Assembly: GCA_947472795.1 (NCBI GenBank)
Contig: CANJBL010000021.1
Coordinates: 1 to 41,891, forward strand
Source: Fidelibacterota bacterium
GTDB lineage: Bacteria > Pseudomonadota > Alphaproteobacteria > Rhodospirillales > Rhodospirillaceae
Reading direction: 5' to 3'
Length of the DNA: 41,891 bases
In this document: piece by piece, positions 23,684-32,574 of the stretch
Numbering within the stretch: the first letter of the stretch is position 1
How the letters are laid out: every line of letters begins with the position of its first letter
Position numbers and translations under genes: made by a program
The notes under the pieces: generated by a model
The model's database searches: none
Told to the model about the DNA's origin: nothing
Seen by the model: only the letters and a program-made list of their open reading frames with translations

Positions 23684-23727
23684 CGGTCTTGCGGGACGAG
23701 AAATTAAGAGTCGCAAACCGAGCCTTT

Positions 23728-23742
23728 AGGTTGTTACAACCT
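23728..23742. promoter_or_regulatory. Palindrome upstream of dxs, candidate operator
   Basis: AGGTTGTTACAACCT is a perfect 15-base dyad (7-bp half-sites, one central base) 44 bases before the dxs start, in the 129-base hpnB-dxs gap. The symmetry and position suit a dimeric regulator site; no regulator can be assigned. Confidence 0.4.
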
Positions 23743-23785
23743 GCCGCGTTTTGCGACCGCACACGGACAAACGAAAGCACGCAAC

Positions 23786-25675
23786 TTGGTACATCTCTCG
23801 ACACCTCTGCTCGATAGCGCCGATACCGTTGCCAAGGTGCGCAAGCTGACTCGCGCGCAGCTGCCGCAGCTCGCCGACGAATTGCGGGCCGAAACCATTG
23901 ACGCTGCTGCCGTCACCGGCGGCCATTTTGGCGCCGGCCTCGGCGTCGTCGAGCTGACCGTCGCGCTGCATTATGTCTTCAACACACCCGCCGACCGTCT
24001 GATCTGGGATGTGAGCCACCAGGCCTATCCCCACAAGATCCTCACGGGGCGGCGCAAGGGCATCCGCTCCATCCGCAAGAAGGGCGGGCTTTACGGCTTC
24101 ACGCTGCGCAGCGAGAGTGCGTTTGATCCCTTCGGCACAGCGCACAGCTCCACATCGATCTCGGCGGCGCTTGGCATGGCCGCGGCGCGCGACCTCAAGG
24201 GCAAGGACAACCACGTCGTCGCCGTCATCGGCGACGGCGCCATGAGCGCCGGCATGGCCTACGAGGCACTCAACAACGCCGGTACGCTGGGCAGCCGCAT
24301 GACTGTCATCCTCAACGACAATGGCATGTCCATCGCGCCGTCGGTCGGTGGGTTGACCGCGTATCTGAAAGACGTCGTCGCTGCGCGCCCCTTCCAGAGC
24401 GCCAAGGATATCGCAGCTCTCATGAGCGCCGAAGACAAGCGCCTTGCCGACAACGCCACCATGTTCGGCCAGCTGGGTTGCACATACATCGGACCCGTCG
24501 ACGGCCACGACGTGAACCTGTTGGTGCAGGTGCTGGATATCATTCGCAACGGCGAGCGTGGCGGGCCCGTCGTACTGCACGTGGTGACGGAGAAAGGCAA
24601 AGGCCATCCGTTCCAGGGCAAACATCCCGAGAACTATCACGCCGTCGATCGCTTCGATCCGGTGACACGCGAAGTTGCTAAATCGCAACCTGCCGCACCT
24701 ACGTACACCAAGGTCTTCGCGCAGAGCCTTATTGAGGAAGCCGAAGCGGATGAAGACGTGGTGGCCATCACCGCCGCCATGCCATCCGGCACGGGTCTCG
24801 ACCTTTTCCAGAAACGCTTTCCCAAGCGCTTCTATGACGTCGGTATCGCCGAGCAGCATGCGGTAACCTTCGCCGCCGGTCTCGCGACCGAAGGCTTGAA
24901 GCCGGTAACGGCCATTTATTCGTGCTTCCTGCAGCGCGCCTATGACCAGATCGTGCATGACGTGGCTTTGCAGCACCTGCCTGTGCGCTTTGCCATCGAC
25001 CGCGCCGGCCTCGTCGGCAATGACGGCCCGACACATGCTGGCAGCTACGATATCGCCTATCTCGCCTGCCTGCCGGATATGGTGGTCATGGCGGCATCCG
25101 ACGAAGCCGAACTCAAACACATGATCGCCACGTCACTCAGCATCGGCGACCGCCCATCAGCTTTCAGATTCCCGCGCGGCGAAGGTACCGGCATCCTGCT
25201 ACCGGTGCGCGGCCAAGTCCTGCCCATCGGCAAGGGCCGTGTCTTGCGCGAAGGCAGCAGCATTGCCCTGCTCTCGCTTGGCGCGCGCCTGAATGAATGC
25301 CTGAAAGCAGCTGATGAACTTGCCGCCCTTGGCCTGTCGACCACGGTGGCCGATGCACGCTTCGCCAAACCACTGGACGAAGCCCTCATCACGCAGCTCG
25401 CGCGTCATCATGAAGTGCTTATCACCGTCGAGGAAGGGTCCATTGGAGGCTTCGGCTCGCATGTGCTTGGTTATCTCGCGCAGAGCGGTCAACTGGATGC
25501 AGGTCTTAAAGTCCGCTGCATGACCCTGCCCGACCGTTTCGTCGCGCACGGCAAGCCCGACGAGCAGTATGACGATGCCGGCCTGCAAGCCCGTGACATT
25601 GTCTCTACCGCCGCGAATGCTTTAGGCCTGGGCTCAAGCAAGGCCAAGCTCATCCGGGAAGTGGGCGCGCGCTAA
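23786..25675 (+). CDS. dxs: 1-deoxy-D-xylulose-5-phosphate synthase
   Basis: This 629-residue protein is a full-length Dxs, the thiamine-diphosphate enzyme that condenses pyruvate and glyceraldehyde 3-phosphate in the first step of the MEP pathway. Visible blocks are [49 protein letters not shown] (149 on, cofactor binding) and [13 protein letters not shown] with catalytic E356. The start is TTG 23786: TPLLDS, the usual Dxs N-terminus, follows at once and no upstream ATG or GTG is in frame. Its place between hpnB and hpnD shows that isoprenoid precursor supply is built into the hopanoid operon. Confidence 0.95.
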   Translation: MVHLSTPLLDSADTVAKVRKLTRAQLPQLADELRAETIDAAAVTGGHFGAGLGVVELTVALHYVFNTPADRLIWDVSHQAYPHKILTGRRKGIRSIRKKGGLYGFTLRSESAFDPFGTAHSSTSISAALGMAAARDLKGKDNHVVAVIGDGAMSAGMAYEALNNAGTLGSRMTVILNDNGMSIAPSVGGLTAYLKDVVAARPFQSAKDIAALMSAEDKRLADNATMFGQLGCTYIGPVDGHDVNLLVQVLDIIRNGERGGPVVLHVVTEKGKGHPFQGKHPENYHAVDRFDPVTREVAKSQPAAPTYTKVFAQSLIEEAEADEDVVAITAAMPSGTGLDLFQKRFPKRFYDVGIAEQHAVTFAAGLATEGLKPVTAIYSCFLQRAYDQIVHDVALQHLPVRFAIDRAGLVGNDGPTHAGSYDIAYLACLPDMVVMAASDEAELKHMIATSLSIGDRPSAFRFPRGEGTGILLPVRGQVLPIGKGRVLREGSSIALLSLGARLNECLKAADELAALGLSTTVADARFAKPLDEALITQLARHHEVLITVEEGSIGGFGSHVLGYLAQSGQLDAGLKVRCMTLPDRFVAHGKPDEQYDDAGLQARDIVSTAANALGLGSSKAKLIREVGAR

Positions 25676-25726
25676 GCGGTTTTCGCGGCGCGTGTTGATC
25701 GCTTTTCGATCTTAGGATTTGGTCCT

Positions 25727-26617
25727 ATGGGATTGACCTTGAGCACACCTGTGACAGCGTCGTCCGAACTCTCGGCGGAGGATTTCGATTTTGTCCGCGC
25801 CAAGGTGCAGGCGGCAGGCTCGTCCTTCTATTGGGCTATGCGTTTCCTGCCGCGGCCGAAGCGCGCCGCGCTCTTCGCCATTTATGCCTTCTGCCGCGAA
25901 GTGGACGATATCGCCGATGGCGATCTGCCCCGCGAAGGCAAGATCGTGGCGCTCGACCGCTGGCGCCAGAAAATCGAAGCTCTCTATGCCGGCAAACCAG
26001 ACGATGAGATCACGCGCGCGCTTGCGCCCGCTGTCGCGGTTTACAAGCTGCGCAAGAAGGACTTCATCGCCGTCATCGAAGGCATGGAGATGGATGCACG
26101 TGGACCCATCGTGGCCCCGCCGCTCGAAGAACTCGATCTTTACTGCGACCGGGTTGCTTCGGCTGTGGGCCGGCTCTGCATCCACGCCTTTGGTGAGCCT
26201 ACGCCTGCGGGCGAACGCGTCGCCGATCGTCTGGGCCGCGCCTTGCAGCTCACCAACATCTTGCGTGACGTGGAGGAGGATGCGGCTATTGGCCGGCTTT
26301 ATCTTCCCGCGGAATACCTTGCGGCGTCGCATATCGGCCTGACGACACCCGTCGCCGTGGCCGCCGATCCGCGTTTACCGGATGTCGTTGCCGCCGTCGG
26401 CGCGCTTGCTGAAAAAGCCTTCGCGGACTCTGAAGCCGCCATCAGGCAGTGCGACAAGGATGCGGTACGCCCCGCCGTCATCATGATGCGCGTCTATCGC
26501 CAGCATCTGGACCGGCTGCGCGCCAATGACTGGCACCCCTTGCCGCCTTTACGCGGGTTCGCGCGCCTGCGCGCCAAGGCGTCCAAACTGCTGACTGCCC
26601 TGCGCGGGCTTCTGTAG
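25727..26617 (+). CDS. hpnD: HpnD, presqualene diphosphate synthase
   Basis: A 296-residue phytoene/squalene-synthase family enzyme with both aspartate-rich motifs, D60-D61-I-A-D64 (REVDDIADGD) and D181-x3-D185 (NILRDVEEDAAIGRLYLP), which bind the magnesium-diphosphate groups. HpnD joins two farnesyl diphosphates into presqualene diphosphate, the first step of the HpnCDE squalene route. ATG 25727 lies ten bases after AGGA; the first 25 residues are less conserved, so a slightly later start is possible. It follows dxs by 51 bases and precedes hpnE by 6. Confidence 0.92.
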   Translation: MGLTLSTPVTASSELSAEDFDFVRAKVQAAGSSFYWAMRFLPRPKRAALFAIYAFCREVDDIADGDLPREGKIVALDRWRQKIEALYAGKPDDEITRALAPAVAVYKLRKKDFIAVIEGMEMDARGPIVAPPLEELDLYCDRVASAVGRLCIHAFGEPTPAGERVADRLGRALQLTNILRDVEEDAAIGRLYLPAEYLAASHIGLTTPVAVAADPRLPDVVAAVGALAEKAFADSEAAIRQCDKDAVRPAVIMMRVYRQHLDRLRANDWHPLPPLRGFARLRAKASKLLTALRGLL

Positions 26618-26623
26618 GCGCCC

Positions 26624-27919
26624 ATGCGTCCTCGCATTCATATCATCGGCGCGGGTATGGCCGGTTTGGCGGCGGCGGTGCGCCTGCGCCATCTGGGCGC
26701 TGACATCATAGTTTATGAATCCGCGCCGCGTGCCGGCGGACGCTGCCGCTCGTATCATGATCCGCAGTTAGACTGCGTGATCGACAATGGCAATCACCTT
26801 CTCCTCAGCGGCAACGAAGCCGCCATGAGCTTTCTTGACGAAATCGGCGCCCGCGACCGGCTCGCCGGTCCTGACAGCGCGGCCTTTCCCTTTGTCGATG
26901 TGAGCACCGGCCTGCGGTGGTGCATCGAGCCGAGCGCGGGTCTGATGCCCTGGTGGATTTTCCGCTCCAGCCGGCGCGTGCCTGGCACAGGCCTTTCGGA
27001 TTATTTCTCTGTGCTGCGCGTGCTAAACGCTTCCGACACCAGCACCATGAGCGCGTGTGTTAGCACCAAGAGCCCGATGTACCGCAATTTCTGGGAGCCG
27101 CTGACGGTCGCGGCCATCAATACCGCGCCCCACACCGCATCCGCCGCGCTCATGCGCCCCGTGCTGGAACAAACCTTCCTGAAGGGCGCCAAAGCGTGCC
27201 GGCCGCTGGTGGCGCGCGTAAGCCTCGCCGATACATTGATCGATCCTGCAGTGGATACTTTGAAGGCCGCTGGAATCGATGTCCTTTTCGGCACGCGCGT
27301 CGAAGGCCTCACATTGACCGAGGGCGCGGTGAGCAGCCTCGCCCTTGATGGCGCAGATATCCCCGTTCAATCGAGCGACACCGTGATCCTGGCAACGCCG
27401 CCATGGGTTGCGCAGTCACTGCTTCCCACACTTACGGCACCGCCTGCCGGAGAGCCCATTGTCAATGTGCACTACCGTCTCGCCCAGCCTGTCACGCCCG
27501 ACGGCACGGTGCGCATCATCGGCGTTGTGGGTGGTCTCGCGCAGTGGGTTTTTGTGCGCAATCACCAAGGTGTCGAATTGGCTTCAGTCACAATAAGCGC
27601 TGCCGCCGATGTGGTGGATCTTTCGGCTGACGAAATTTCCCGCCGCTGCTGGCGCGATGTGACCATTGCGCTCAACCTCGGCGATATGGCCGAGCCTTTG
27701 AGCCGCGTGGTCAAGGAACGCCGCGCCACATTTGCTCAGACGCCGGAAACACAGAGGCTTAGGCCTTCGCCGGTGACAGATGTGCCGAATCTCTTGCTCG
27801 CGGGCGATTGGACCGCTACAGGTTTGCCGGCGACCATAGAGGGGGCTCTGCGGTCGGGCTTCCGGGCCGCGGCCCTGGCCGCCCGGCGCATCACACCCTC
27901 CGCCGTCATAGCCGCCTGA
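26624..27919 (+). CDS. hpnE: HpnE, hydroxysqualene dehydroxylase (FAD)
   Basis: A 431-residue flavoprotein of the amine-oxidase/phytoene-desaturase superfamily. The N-terminal dinucleotide fold is IIGAGMAGLAAAVRLRHLGA (G9-x-G11-x-x-G14), with E32 ending the second strand, followed by the GGRC motif. The C-terminal block LLLAGDWTATGLPATIEGALRSG is the typical second FAD-contact motif. HpnE reduces hydroxysqualene to squalene. ATG 26624 follows the hpnD stop by six bases and its own stop is directly followed by the shc ATG, so the three genes are translated in series. Confidence 0.92.
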   Translation: MRPRIHIIGAGMAGLAAAVRLRHLGADIIVYESAPRAGGRCRSYHDPQLDCVIDNGNHLLLSGNEAAMSFLDEIGARDRLAGPDSAAFPFVDVSTGLRWCIEPSAGLMPWWIFRSSRRVPGTGLSDYFSVLRVLNASDTSTMSACVSTKSPMYRNFWEPLTVAAINTAPHTASAALMRPVLEQTFLKGAKACRPLVARVSLADTLIDPAVDTLKAAGIDVLFGTRVEGLTLTEGAVSSLALDGADIPVQSSDTVILATPPWVAQSLLPTLTAPPAGEPIVNVHYRLAQPVTPDGTVRIIGVVGGLAQWVFVRNHQGVELASVTISAAADVVDLSADEISRRCWRDVTIALNLGDMAEPLSRVVKERRATFAQTPETQRLRPSPVTDVPNLLLAGDWTATGLPATIEGALRSGFRAAALAARRITPSAVIAA

Positions 27920-29848
27920 ATGAACATCGACGTCAATTCCACCGTTTTGATTGACCGCGTCATCGCGGAAGCCGCCGGCGCGCTGAAGCAGCGCCAGCGC
28001 CCCGATGGCCATTGGGTATTTGATCTGGAAGCCGACGCCACCATTCCTTCCGAATACATCATGCTCAACCACTATCTGGATGAGCTGGAACCCGAGGTAG
28101 AGGCGAAACTCGCCGACTACATCCGCAGCATTCAGGAAGAATACGGCGGCTGGCCCTTGTTCCATCGCGGCGACTTCGACATGAGCGCGACGGTGAAAGC
28201 ATATCTGGCTCTGAAGCTTGTAGGCGACGATCCCGATGCACCGCACATGAAGCGCGCGCGGGATGCAATTCTCGCACGCGGCGGCGCTGCAAAGGCCAAC
28301 GTCTTCACACGCTATGCGCTGGCGCTATTCGGTGAAGTGCCATGGCGTGCGGTACCTGTGATGCCGGTGGAGCTGATGCTGGTGCCGCTATGGTTTCCTG
28401 TCACCATTTACCGGCTGTCCTACTGGTCACGCACAGTAGTAACGCCGCTGCTGGTATTGGCGGCATTGAAGCCAAGGGCGAAGAATCCGCGTCGCGTGCG
28501 CATCAAGGAACTCTTCATCACGCCGCCGTTGCAGGTGAAACGCTGGTTGAACAATCCCACGGGTCATTGGGGCGGCGCATTGTTCTTGGCGCTCGATAAG
28601 GTCTTGCGCGTTGTGGAACCTTTCGCGCCCGAGCGCATGCGCCAACGCGCCATTGAGAAGGCTGTGGCCTTCTTCACCGAACGTCTGAACGGCGAAGAAG
28701 GCCTGGGCGCCATTTTCCCAGCCATGGCCAACTCAGTCATGGCCATGGAGGCCCTGGGTTACGCCAAAGACGATCCACGCCTTGTCACCGCCAAGCGCTC
28801 GATCAAAAAATTGCTGACGCCGGGAGAAGGCAAAACTTTTTGCCAACCGTGCGTCTCGCCCATTTGGGATACAGGCCTTGCCGCGCTGGCCATGATGGAA
28901 ACCGGCGAGACCGCAGCCGGACAGTCCATTGGCGGCAGCTGCGATTGGCTGGTGAGCAAGCAAATCCTGGACGTAAAAGGCGACTGGGTCGTCAAACGCC
29001 CAAATTTGCGGCCCGGCGGTTGGGCCTTTCAGTATGAGAATGCGCACTATCCTGACGTGGACGACACGGCCGTCGTGGGAATGGCCCTGCACCGCGCCGA
29101 TGCTGCCCGCTACGCCGAGCCTATCAGCCGTGCCGCCGAGTGGATCGAAGGCATGCAGAGCGCCAACGGCGGCTGGGGTGCCTTCGACGTCGATAACAAC
29201 GACGCCTATCTCAACAACATTCCCTTCGCCGATCATGGCGCCTTGCTGGACCCGCCGACGGCGGACGTTTCGGCGCGTTGCATTAGCTTCCTGGCGCAGA
29301 TCGGGCATGAGCGGTCACACCCCGTGGTGGCGCGCGGTATCGGCTACCTGCGGCGCGAACAGGAAGCCGACGGCAGTTGGTTTGGGCGTTGGGGCACCAA
29401 TTACATCTACGGCACGTGGTCCGTGCTGAACGCTCTGAATGCCGCCGGCGAGGATATGCAGCAGCCATACATCCGCAAAGCTGTTGACTGGCTCTTGAAG
29501 CACCAGCGCAGCGACGGCGGTTGGGGCGAGGACGGCGCTACCTATTGGAAAGAACGTCGGTACGAAAGCAAGGACAGCACGCCGTCGCAGACAGCCTGGG
29601 CCGTGCTGGGGCTCATGGCTGCCGGCGAAGTGGAACACGTCGCGGTGAAGCGCGGCATCGACCACCTGCTCGCCGCGCCGCGCGAGGCCGACGGGCGCTG
29701 GAAAGAGCCCTGGTTTACGGCCGTGGGGTTCCCGCGTGTTTTCTACCTGCGTTATCACGGGTATGCCGCGATCTTCCCGCTGCAAGCCATCGCCCGCTAC
29801 CGCAGCTTGAAGACCAGCAACACCAAGACCGTACTTTTTGGCATGTAA
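27920..29848 (+). CDS. shc: Squalene-hopene cyclase (HpnF)
   Basis: A 642-residue class II triterpene cyclase of full length. The catalytic acid motif DXDD is D379-V-D381-D382 (YPDVDDTAVV). QW-type repeats are present, among them QSANGGWGAFD, QEADGSWFGRWG and QRSDGGWGEDG, as is QEEYGGWPLFHRGDFDMSA near the N-terminus. The enzyme is a monotopic membrane protein that cyclises squalene to hopene and hopanol. Its ATG abuts the hpnE stop. It ends the rightward squalene-hopene run; the 118-base gap after it has no obvious terminator hairpin. Confidence 0.96.
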   Translation: MNIDVNSTVLIDRVIAEAAGALKQRQRPDGHWVFDLEADATIPSEYIMLNHYLDELEPEVEAKLADYIRSIQEEYGGWPLFHRGDFDMSATVKAYLALKLVGDDPDAPHMKRARDAILARGGAAKANVFTRYALALFGEVPWRAVPVMPVELMLVPLWFPVTIYRLSYWSRTVVTPLLVLAALKPRAKNPRRVRIKELFITPPLQVKRWLNNPTGHWGGALFLALDKVLRVVEPFAPERMRQRAIEKAVAFFTERLNGEEGLGAIFPAMANSVMAMEALGYAKDDPRLVTAKRSIKKLLTPGEGKTFCQPCVSPIWDTGLAALAMMETGETAAGQSIGGSCDWLVSKQILDVKGDWVVKRPNLRPGGWAFQYENAHYPDVDDTAVVGMALHRADAARYAEPISRAAEWIEGMQSANGGWGAFDVDNNDAYLNNIPFADHGALLDPPTADVSARCISFLAQIGHERSHPVVARGIGYLRREQEADGSWFGRWGTNYIYGTWSVLNALNAAGEDMQQPYIRKAVDWLLKHQRSDGGWGEDGATYWKERRYESKDSTPSQTAWAVLGLMAAGEVEHVAVKRGIDHLLAAPREADGRWKEPWFTAVGFPRVFYLRYHGYAAIFPLQAIARYRSLKTSNTKTVLFGM

Positions 29849-29966
29849 GTCCGGCTTCATTTTGTCGTCATTTTCCTGGGATCATTCGCCCCGTTTCTCG
29901 CGTTGTAGTCGTGAGAGCGTGAGGAACGGCTGCCGCGCCCGTTTGCCCGGCCAAAGGAGACCCCCA

Positions 29967-30863
29967 ATGAATAAACTGACGAAAACCCTAATCACCGGCA
30001 CGGCCGCCGTGACCGCCCTGTTCGGCAGTGGCGGCGTGTTCGCACAACATGCCCCGGATTACCGCGAATCCCTGCCTTACCGGCAGGACTACCGTCGTGA
30101 AGTGCGCGGCCCCGTGTATTACAGCCGCGGGGACACCTTGCCCGAACAGTACCGCTCCGGCGAATTCGTGGTTTATGACTTGCGCGGCAACAATCTTCAC
30201 CCCGCAATGCGCGGCACCCGCTGGGTGCGCGTGAGCAACCAGTTCCTGCTGGTGAATCAGCGCAACGGCAATATCCGCGAGGTCATCAAGATTGAAGACC
30301 GACGCGACCGGGATTGGGGCAATGCGCGCCCCGACCGCGACTTCCCCGACCGTGGACCGCCGCCGCGCATCCATGACCGTGACGACCAGGACGCCAGGTG
30401 GCGCCAGCGCTACGGCAATGTCAGCTACAACAACGATTCCTATTACCAAGAATGCCGCAACCAGCCGGACCCTGCCGCCACGATTGTAGGCGCTGTGCTC
30501 GGCGGCTTGTTGGGCAACGCGGCGGGCGGGCGTCGTGACAGCGGCGGCGCGACGGTGGCCGGCGTCATCGCGGGCGGCGCCATCGGCGCGATGTTGAGCA
30601 GTAATCTCAGCTGTGAAGACCGCAGCTATGCCTATCGCACCTATTCCGACGGCTTCAATGCCGGGCGGTCCAATGCGACCTACCAATGGAAAAACCCAAG
30701 CGCCGATCATCGCGGCGAGTTGCGCGTCGGCACTTACTATGATGACCCGGACGGTTTCCGTTGCGCGAACTATACCCAGAAGATTTATGTCAACGGCCGT
30801 CCGCAGGAAGCTCAGGGGCGCGCTTGCCGCCAGCCCGACGGCTCATGGGCTATGTTGGATTAA
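29967..30863 (+). CDS. Exported RcnB-like protein with C-terminal glycine zipper
   Basis: A 298-residue protein with a signal peptide cleaved near residue 27 (GVFA-Q). An RcnB-like domain follows (about 54-108; RGDTLPEQYRSGEFVVYDLR and TRWVRVSNQFLLVNQ), then a very charged, arginine/aspartate-rich linker (110-150). A glycine-zipper segment (about 173-210; IVGAVLGGLLGNAAGG, VIAGGAIGAML) is typical of the 17-kDa surface-antigen family, and a cysteine-containing tail ends the protein. RcnB in enteric bacteria is a periplasmic metal-homeostasis factor; alphaproteobacterial homologues are of unclear function. ATG 29967 follows AAAGGAGA. It is probably an envelope protein and converges with the AraC gene through a strong hairpin. 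Confidence 0.85.
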   Translation: MNKLTKTLITGTAAVTALFGSGGVFAQHAPDYRESLPYRQDYRREVRGPVYYSRGDTLPEQYRSGEFVVYDLRGNNLHPAMRGTRWVRVSNQFLLVNQRNGNIREVIKIEDRRDRDWGNARPDRDFPDRGPPPRIHDRDDQDARWRQRYGNVSYNNDSYYQECRNQPDPAATIVGAVLGGLLGNAAGGRRDSGGATVAGVIAGGAIGAMLSSNLSCEDRSYAYRTYSDGFNAGRSNATYQWKNPSADHRGELRVGTYYDDPDGFRCANYTQKIYVNGRPQEAQGRACRQPDGSWAMLD

Positions 30864-30882
30864 TCGCAACATCTGCGAAGAG

Positions 30883-30912
30883 GAAACGGCGGTTCTCATG
30901 AGCCGCCGTTTC
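30883..30912. terminator. Bidirectional terminator between convergent genes
   Basis: GAAACGGCGG (30883-30892) and CCGCCGTTTC (30903-30912) form a 10-bp perfect stem with a 10-base loop that is itself partly self-complementary (CTCATGAG). It is followed by TATTT on the plus strand and TCTTC on the minus strand. It fills the gap between the RcnB-like gene and the AraC-type gene. Confidence 0.7.
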
Positions 30913-31802
30913 TATTTGAGCGGCAAAAACAGCTCCGCAACCGCCTCATACTCCGGCACCTCCGGGAAGAAGCTGAGCCGCTGGCAATAGATCGGGAAGT
31001 CGCGCGCTTCCTCTCCGCTGGCCGGAAGCCATTCGCGGTAAAGGTATAGCGCGGCGGGCTCCATATTGTCGGTGTTGCCAACGACACGCAGCACCGCGCA
31101 GCGTCCGCCGGGAATCTCGCCGGCCTTGATTTGCGCGCCATTCGGCTCGATCGGTTGGTCGGTGCCGACACAAAGGTCTACGCTATATTCGCCAGGCAAT
31201 GCGGGACGCCGCTCAGAACGCCAAATATTGAAGGTCGGACTCGTCTTGGGGTGCAGGCCCGCGGCTTTGCGCCACGCGATGAATCGCTGAATGGTGGCGG
31301 CAAGCGCCGCCGGATCACCCCTGTGCTCCATGATCGCCACTCGCGTGGGCAGCACATCGCGGATCGTTACGTCGTCGGCTGTGAAAGTCTTCTGCATGAG
31401 CGTGCTCCTGGCATGATCGAGAGGTCCGAAAGCCGTAAGCCACGGCTCCCAGTCGGGAGACTTTCTGAATGATGAAGGTGACTGCTCGAACCGTTGCCGA
31501 AAGGCACGGGCGAAGGCTTCGGGCCCTTCGTAGCCCGCCTCTAACGCCACATCCAGAACCGTATCGTCGCGGAAAGCGAGTTTGTAAGATGCCCGTTTCA
31601 TACGCGCGAGATGGACATAGGTGTGAGCACTCAGTCCGAAGCGCGCCGTGAACTGGCGCTGAAAATGGAACGGCGAAAAGGCCGCCACGGCGCTTAAAAC
31701 CACCACCGAAAGCTCGTCGTCCAAATGGGCGTCAATGTAAGCCAATGCCCGTTGCAGACGGGCGTCGTAGGCCCTGATGTTTGCGCTTTTGCTCATAGGC
31801 AT
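30912..31802 (-). CDS. AraC-family regulator with GyrI-like effector domain
   Basis: A 296-residue protein. Residues about 12-110 hold the two helix-turn-helices of the AraC/XylS family (LSVVVLSAVAAFSPFHFQRQF and VLDVALEAGYEGPEAFARAFRQRF); residues about 140-296 match the GyrI-like/BmrR effector-binding fold (VRDVLPTRVAIMEHRGD-like start, PGGRCAVLRVVG, and the ending of the SFF-PEVPEYEA type). This MarA/Rob-plus-GyrI layout senses small, often hydrophobic ligands. ATG 31800-31802 is used; a second ATG is two codons on. It is divergent from hpnG with a dyad between them, so it is a candidate regulator of hpnG. Target and ligand are inferred. Confidence 0.88.
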   Translation of the reverse strand: MPMSKSANIRAYDARLQRALAYIDAHLDDELSVVVLSAVAAFSPFHFQRQFTARFGLSAHTYVHLARMKRASYKLAFRDDTVLDVALEAGYEGPEAFARAFRQRFEQSPSSFRKSPDWEPWLTAFGPLDHARSTLMQKTFTADDVTIRDVLPTRVAIMEHRGDPAALAATIQRFIAWRKAAGLHPKTSPTFNIWRSERRPALPGEYSVDLCVGTDQPIEPNGAQIKAGEIPGGRCAVLRVVGNTDNMEPAALYLYREWLPASGEEARDFPIYCQRLSFFPEVPEYEAVAELFLPLK

Positions 31803-31840
31803 TGTTCTACCCGAGACAGTCGGTGCTGACCTGACGGAAA

Positions 31841-31870
31841 TTGCTCAATACGGTATTGCCGCGATAGACT
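31841..31870 (+). promoter_or_regulatory. Candidate hpnG promoter with overlapping palindrome
   Basis: TTGCTC (31841-31846), an 18-base spacer and TAGACT (31865-31870) resemble a -35/-10 pair that would start transcription at or next to the hpnG ATG (31879). Within it, CAATAC-G-GTATTG (31846-31858) is a perfect 13-base dyad between the -35 and -10 elements, where a bound regulator would block or reshape the promoter. The divergent AraC-type gene starts 44 bases away. Confidence 0.4.
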
Positions 31871-31878
31871 GACGCCAC

Positions 31879-32574
31879 ATGGCAAAAATCGGCATCATCA
31901 CCGGGCTACAATTCGAAGCGGATATTCTGCGCGCGGAAGCGAAGAGAATGCCCCACGGAGAGCGGCCTATCGTGGTCTGCCACGGCATGGGTCGCGCCCG
32001 GGCCCGGGCGGCTGCCGAGGCCGCCGCCGCTGAGGGGGCTACCGCTCTGCTCAGTTTCGGCATCGCTGCCGGGCTCGATCCGCGTCTTGAGGCCGGAGAT
32101 GTCATCGCCGCTGCCACGATCCATGACGGGCCCGCGACGCTTGCAGGAGACACGGCTTGGACCGCACGCCTGCACGAGGGCTACAAAGATGCGCTGCGCA
32201 TCACGCGCGGCATTATTGTTCGCTCAGACGTCATCATTGGAACAGCACTTGAGAAGACCAATGCCTTTAAGGCGACCGGCGCATCTGCAGCCGATATGGA
32301 AAGCTACGGCGTGGCGGAAGCAGCAGCAGCGCTGAATTTCCCCTTTGCCGCACTACGGGCAATCGCCGACACGGCCAGCGATGATTTGCCGCCGACGGCG
32401 ATGTCAGCAGCCACACCGGATGGACGCATCAGCATGATGAAGTCCGCGTTCGGTGCGCTGACGCATCCCGGCGAAACCCCAGCGCTTATGGCGCTGGGAC
32501 AGCGCACCAGCGCCGCGCGGCAGAGTCTAAAGCTGCTAGCCCGCCTTGGCTTGACGCGGCGCTTCTTCGTGTAG
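31879..32574 (+). CDS. hpnG: HpnG, adenosylhopane nucleosidase/phosphorylase
   Basis: A 231-residue protein of the nucleoside phosphorylase/nucleosidase fold. [13 protein letters not shown] (E13) opens the chain, [15 protein letters not shown] and [20 protein letters not shown] are purine nucleosidase blocks, and [12 protein letters not shown] (M140-E141-S142, ribose contact) precedes [10 protein letters not shown] (D164, base contact). HpnG releases adenine from adenosylhopane to give the ribosyl side chain. No Shine-Dalgarno sequence precedes ATG 31879. Its last 39 bases overlap the 3' end of hpnH on the other strand, an unusual convergent layout for two enzymes of consecutive steps. Confidence 0.9.
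   Translation: MAKIGIITGLQFEADILRAEAKRMPHGERPIVVCHGMGRARARAAAEAAAAEGATALLSFGIAAGLDPRLEAGDVIAAATIHDGPATLAGDTAWTARLHEGYKDALRITRGIIVRSDVIIGTALEKTNAFKATGASAADMESYGVAEAAAALNFPFAALRAIADTASDDLPPTAMSAATPDGRISMMKSAFGALTHPGETPALMALGQRTSAARQSLKLLARLGLTRRFFV

Noticed and set aside
29880-29966. GGAAC near 29923 followed by CGTTT as an EcfG-type general stress promoter
   Set aside because: The spacing is 12 bases, whereas EcfG promoters use about 16-17.
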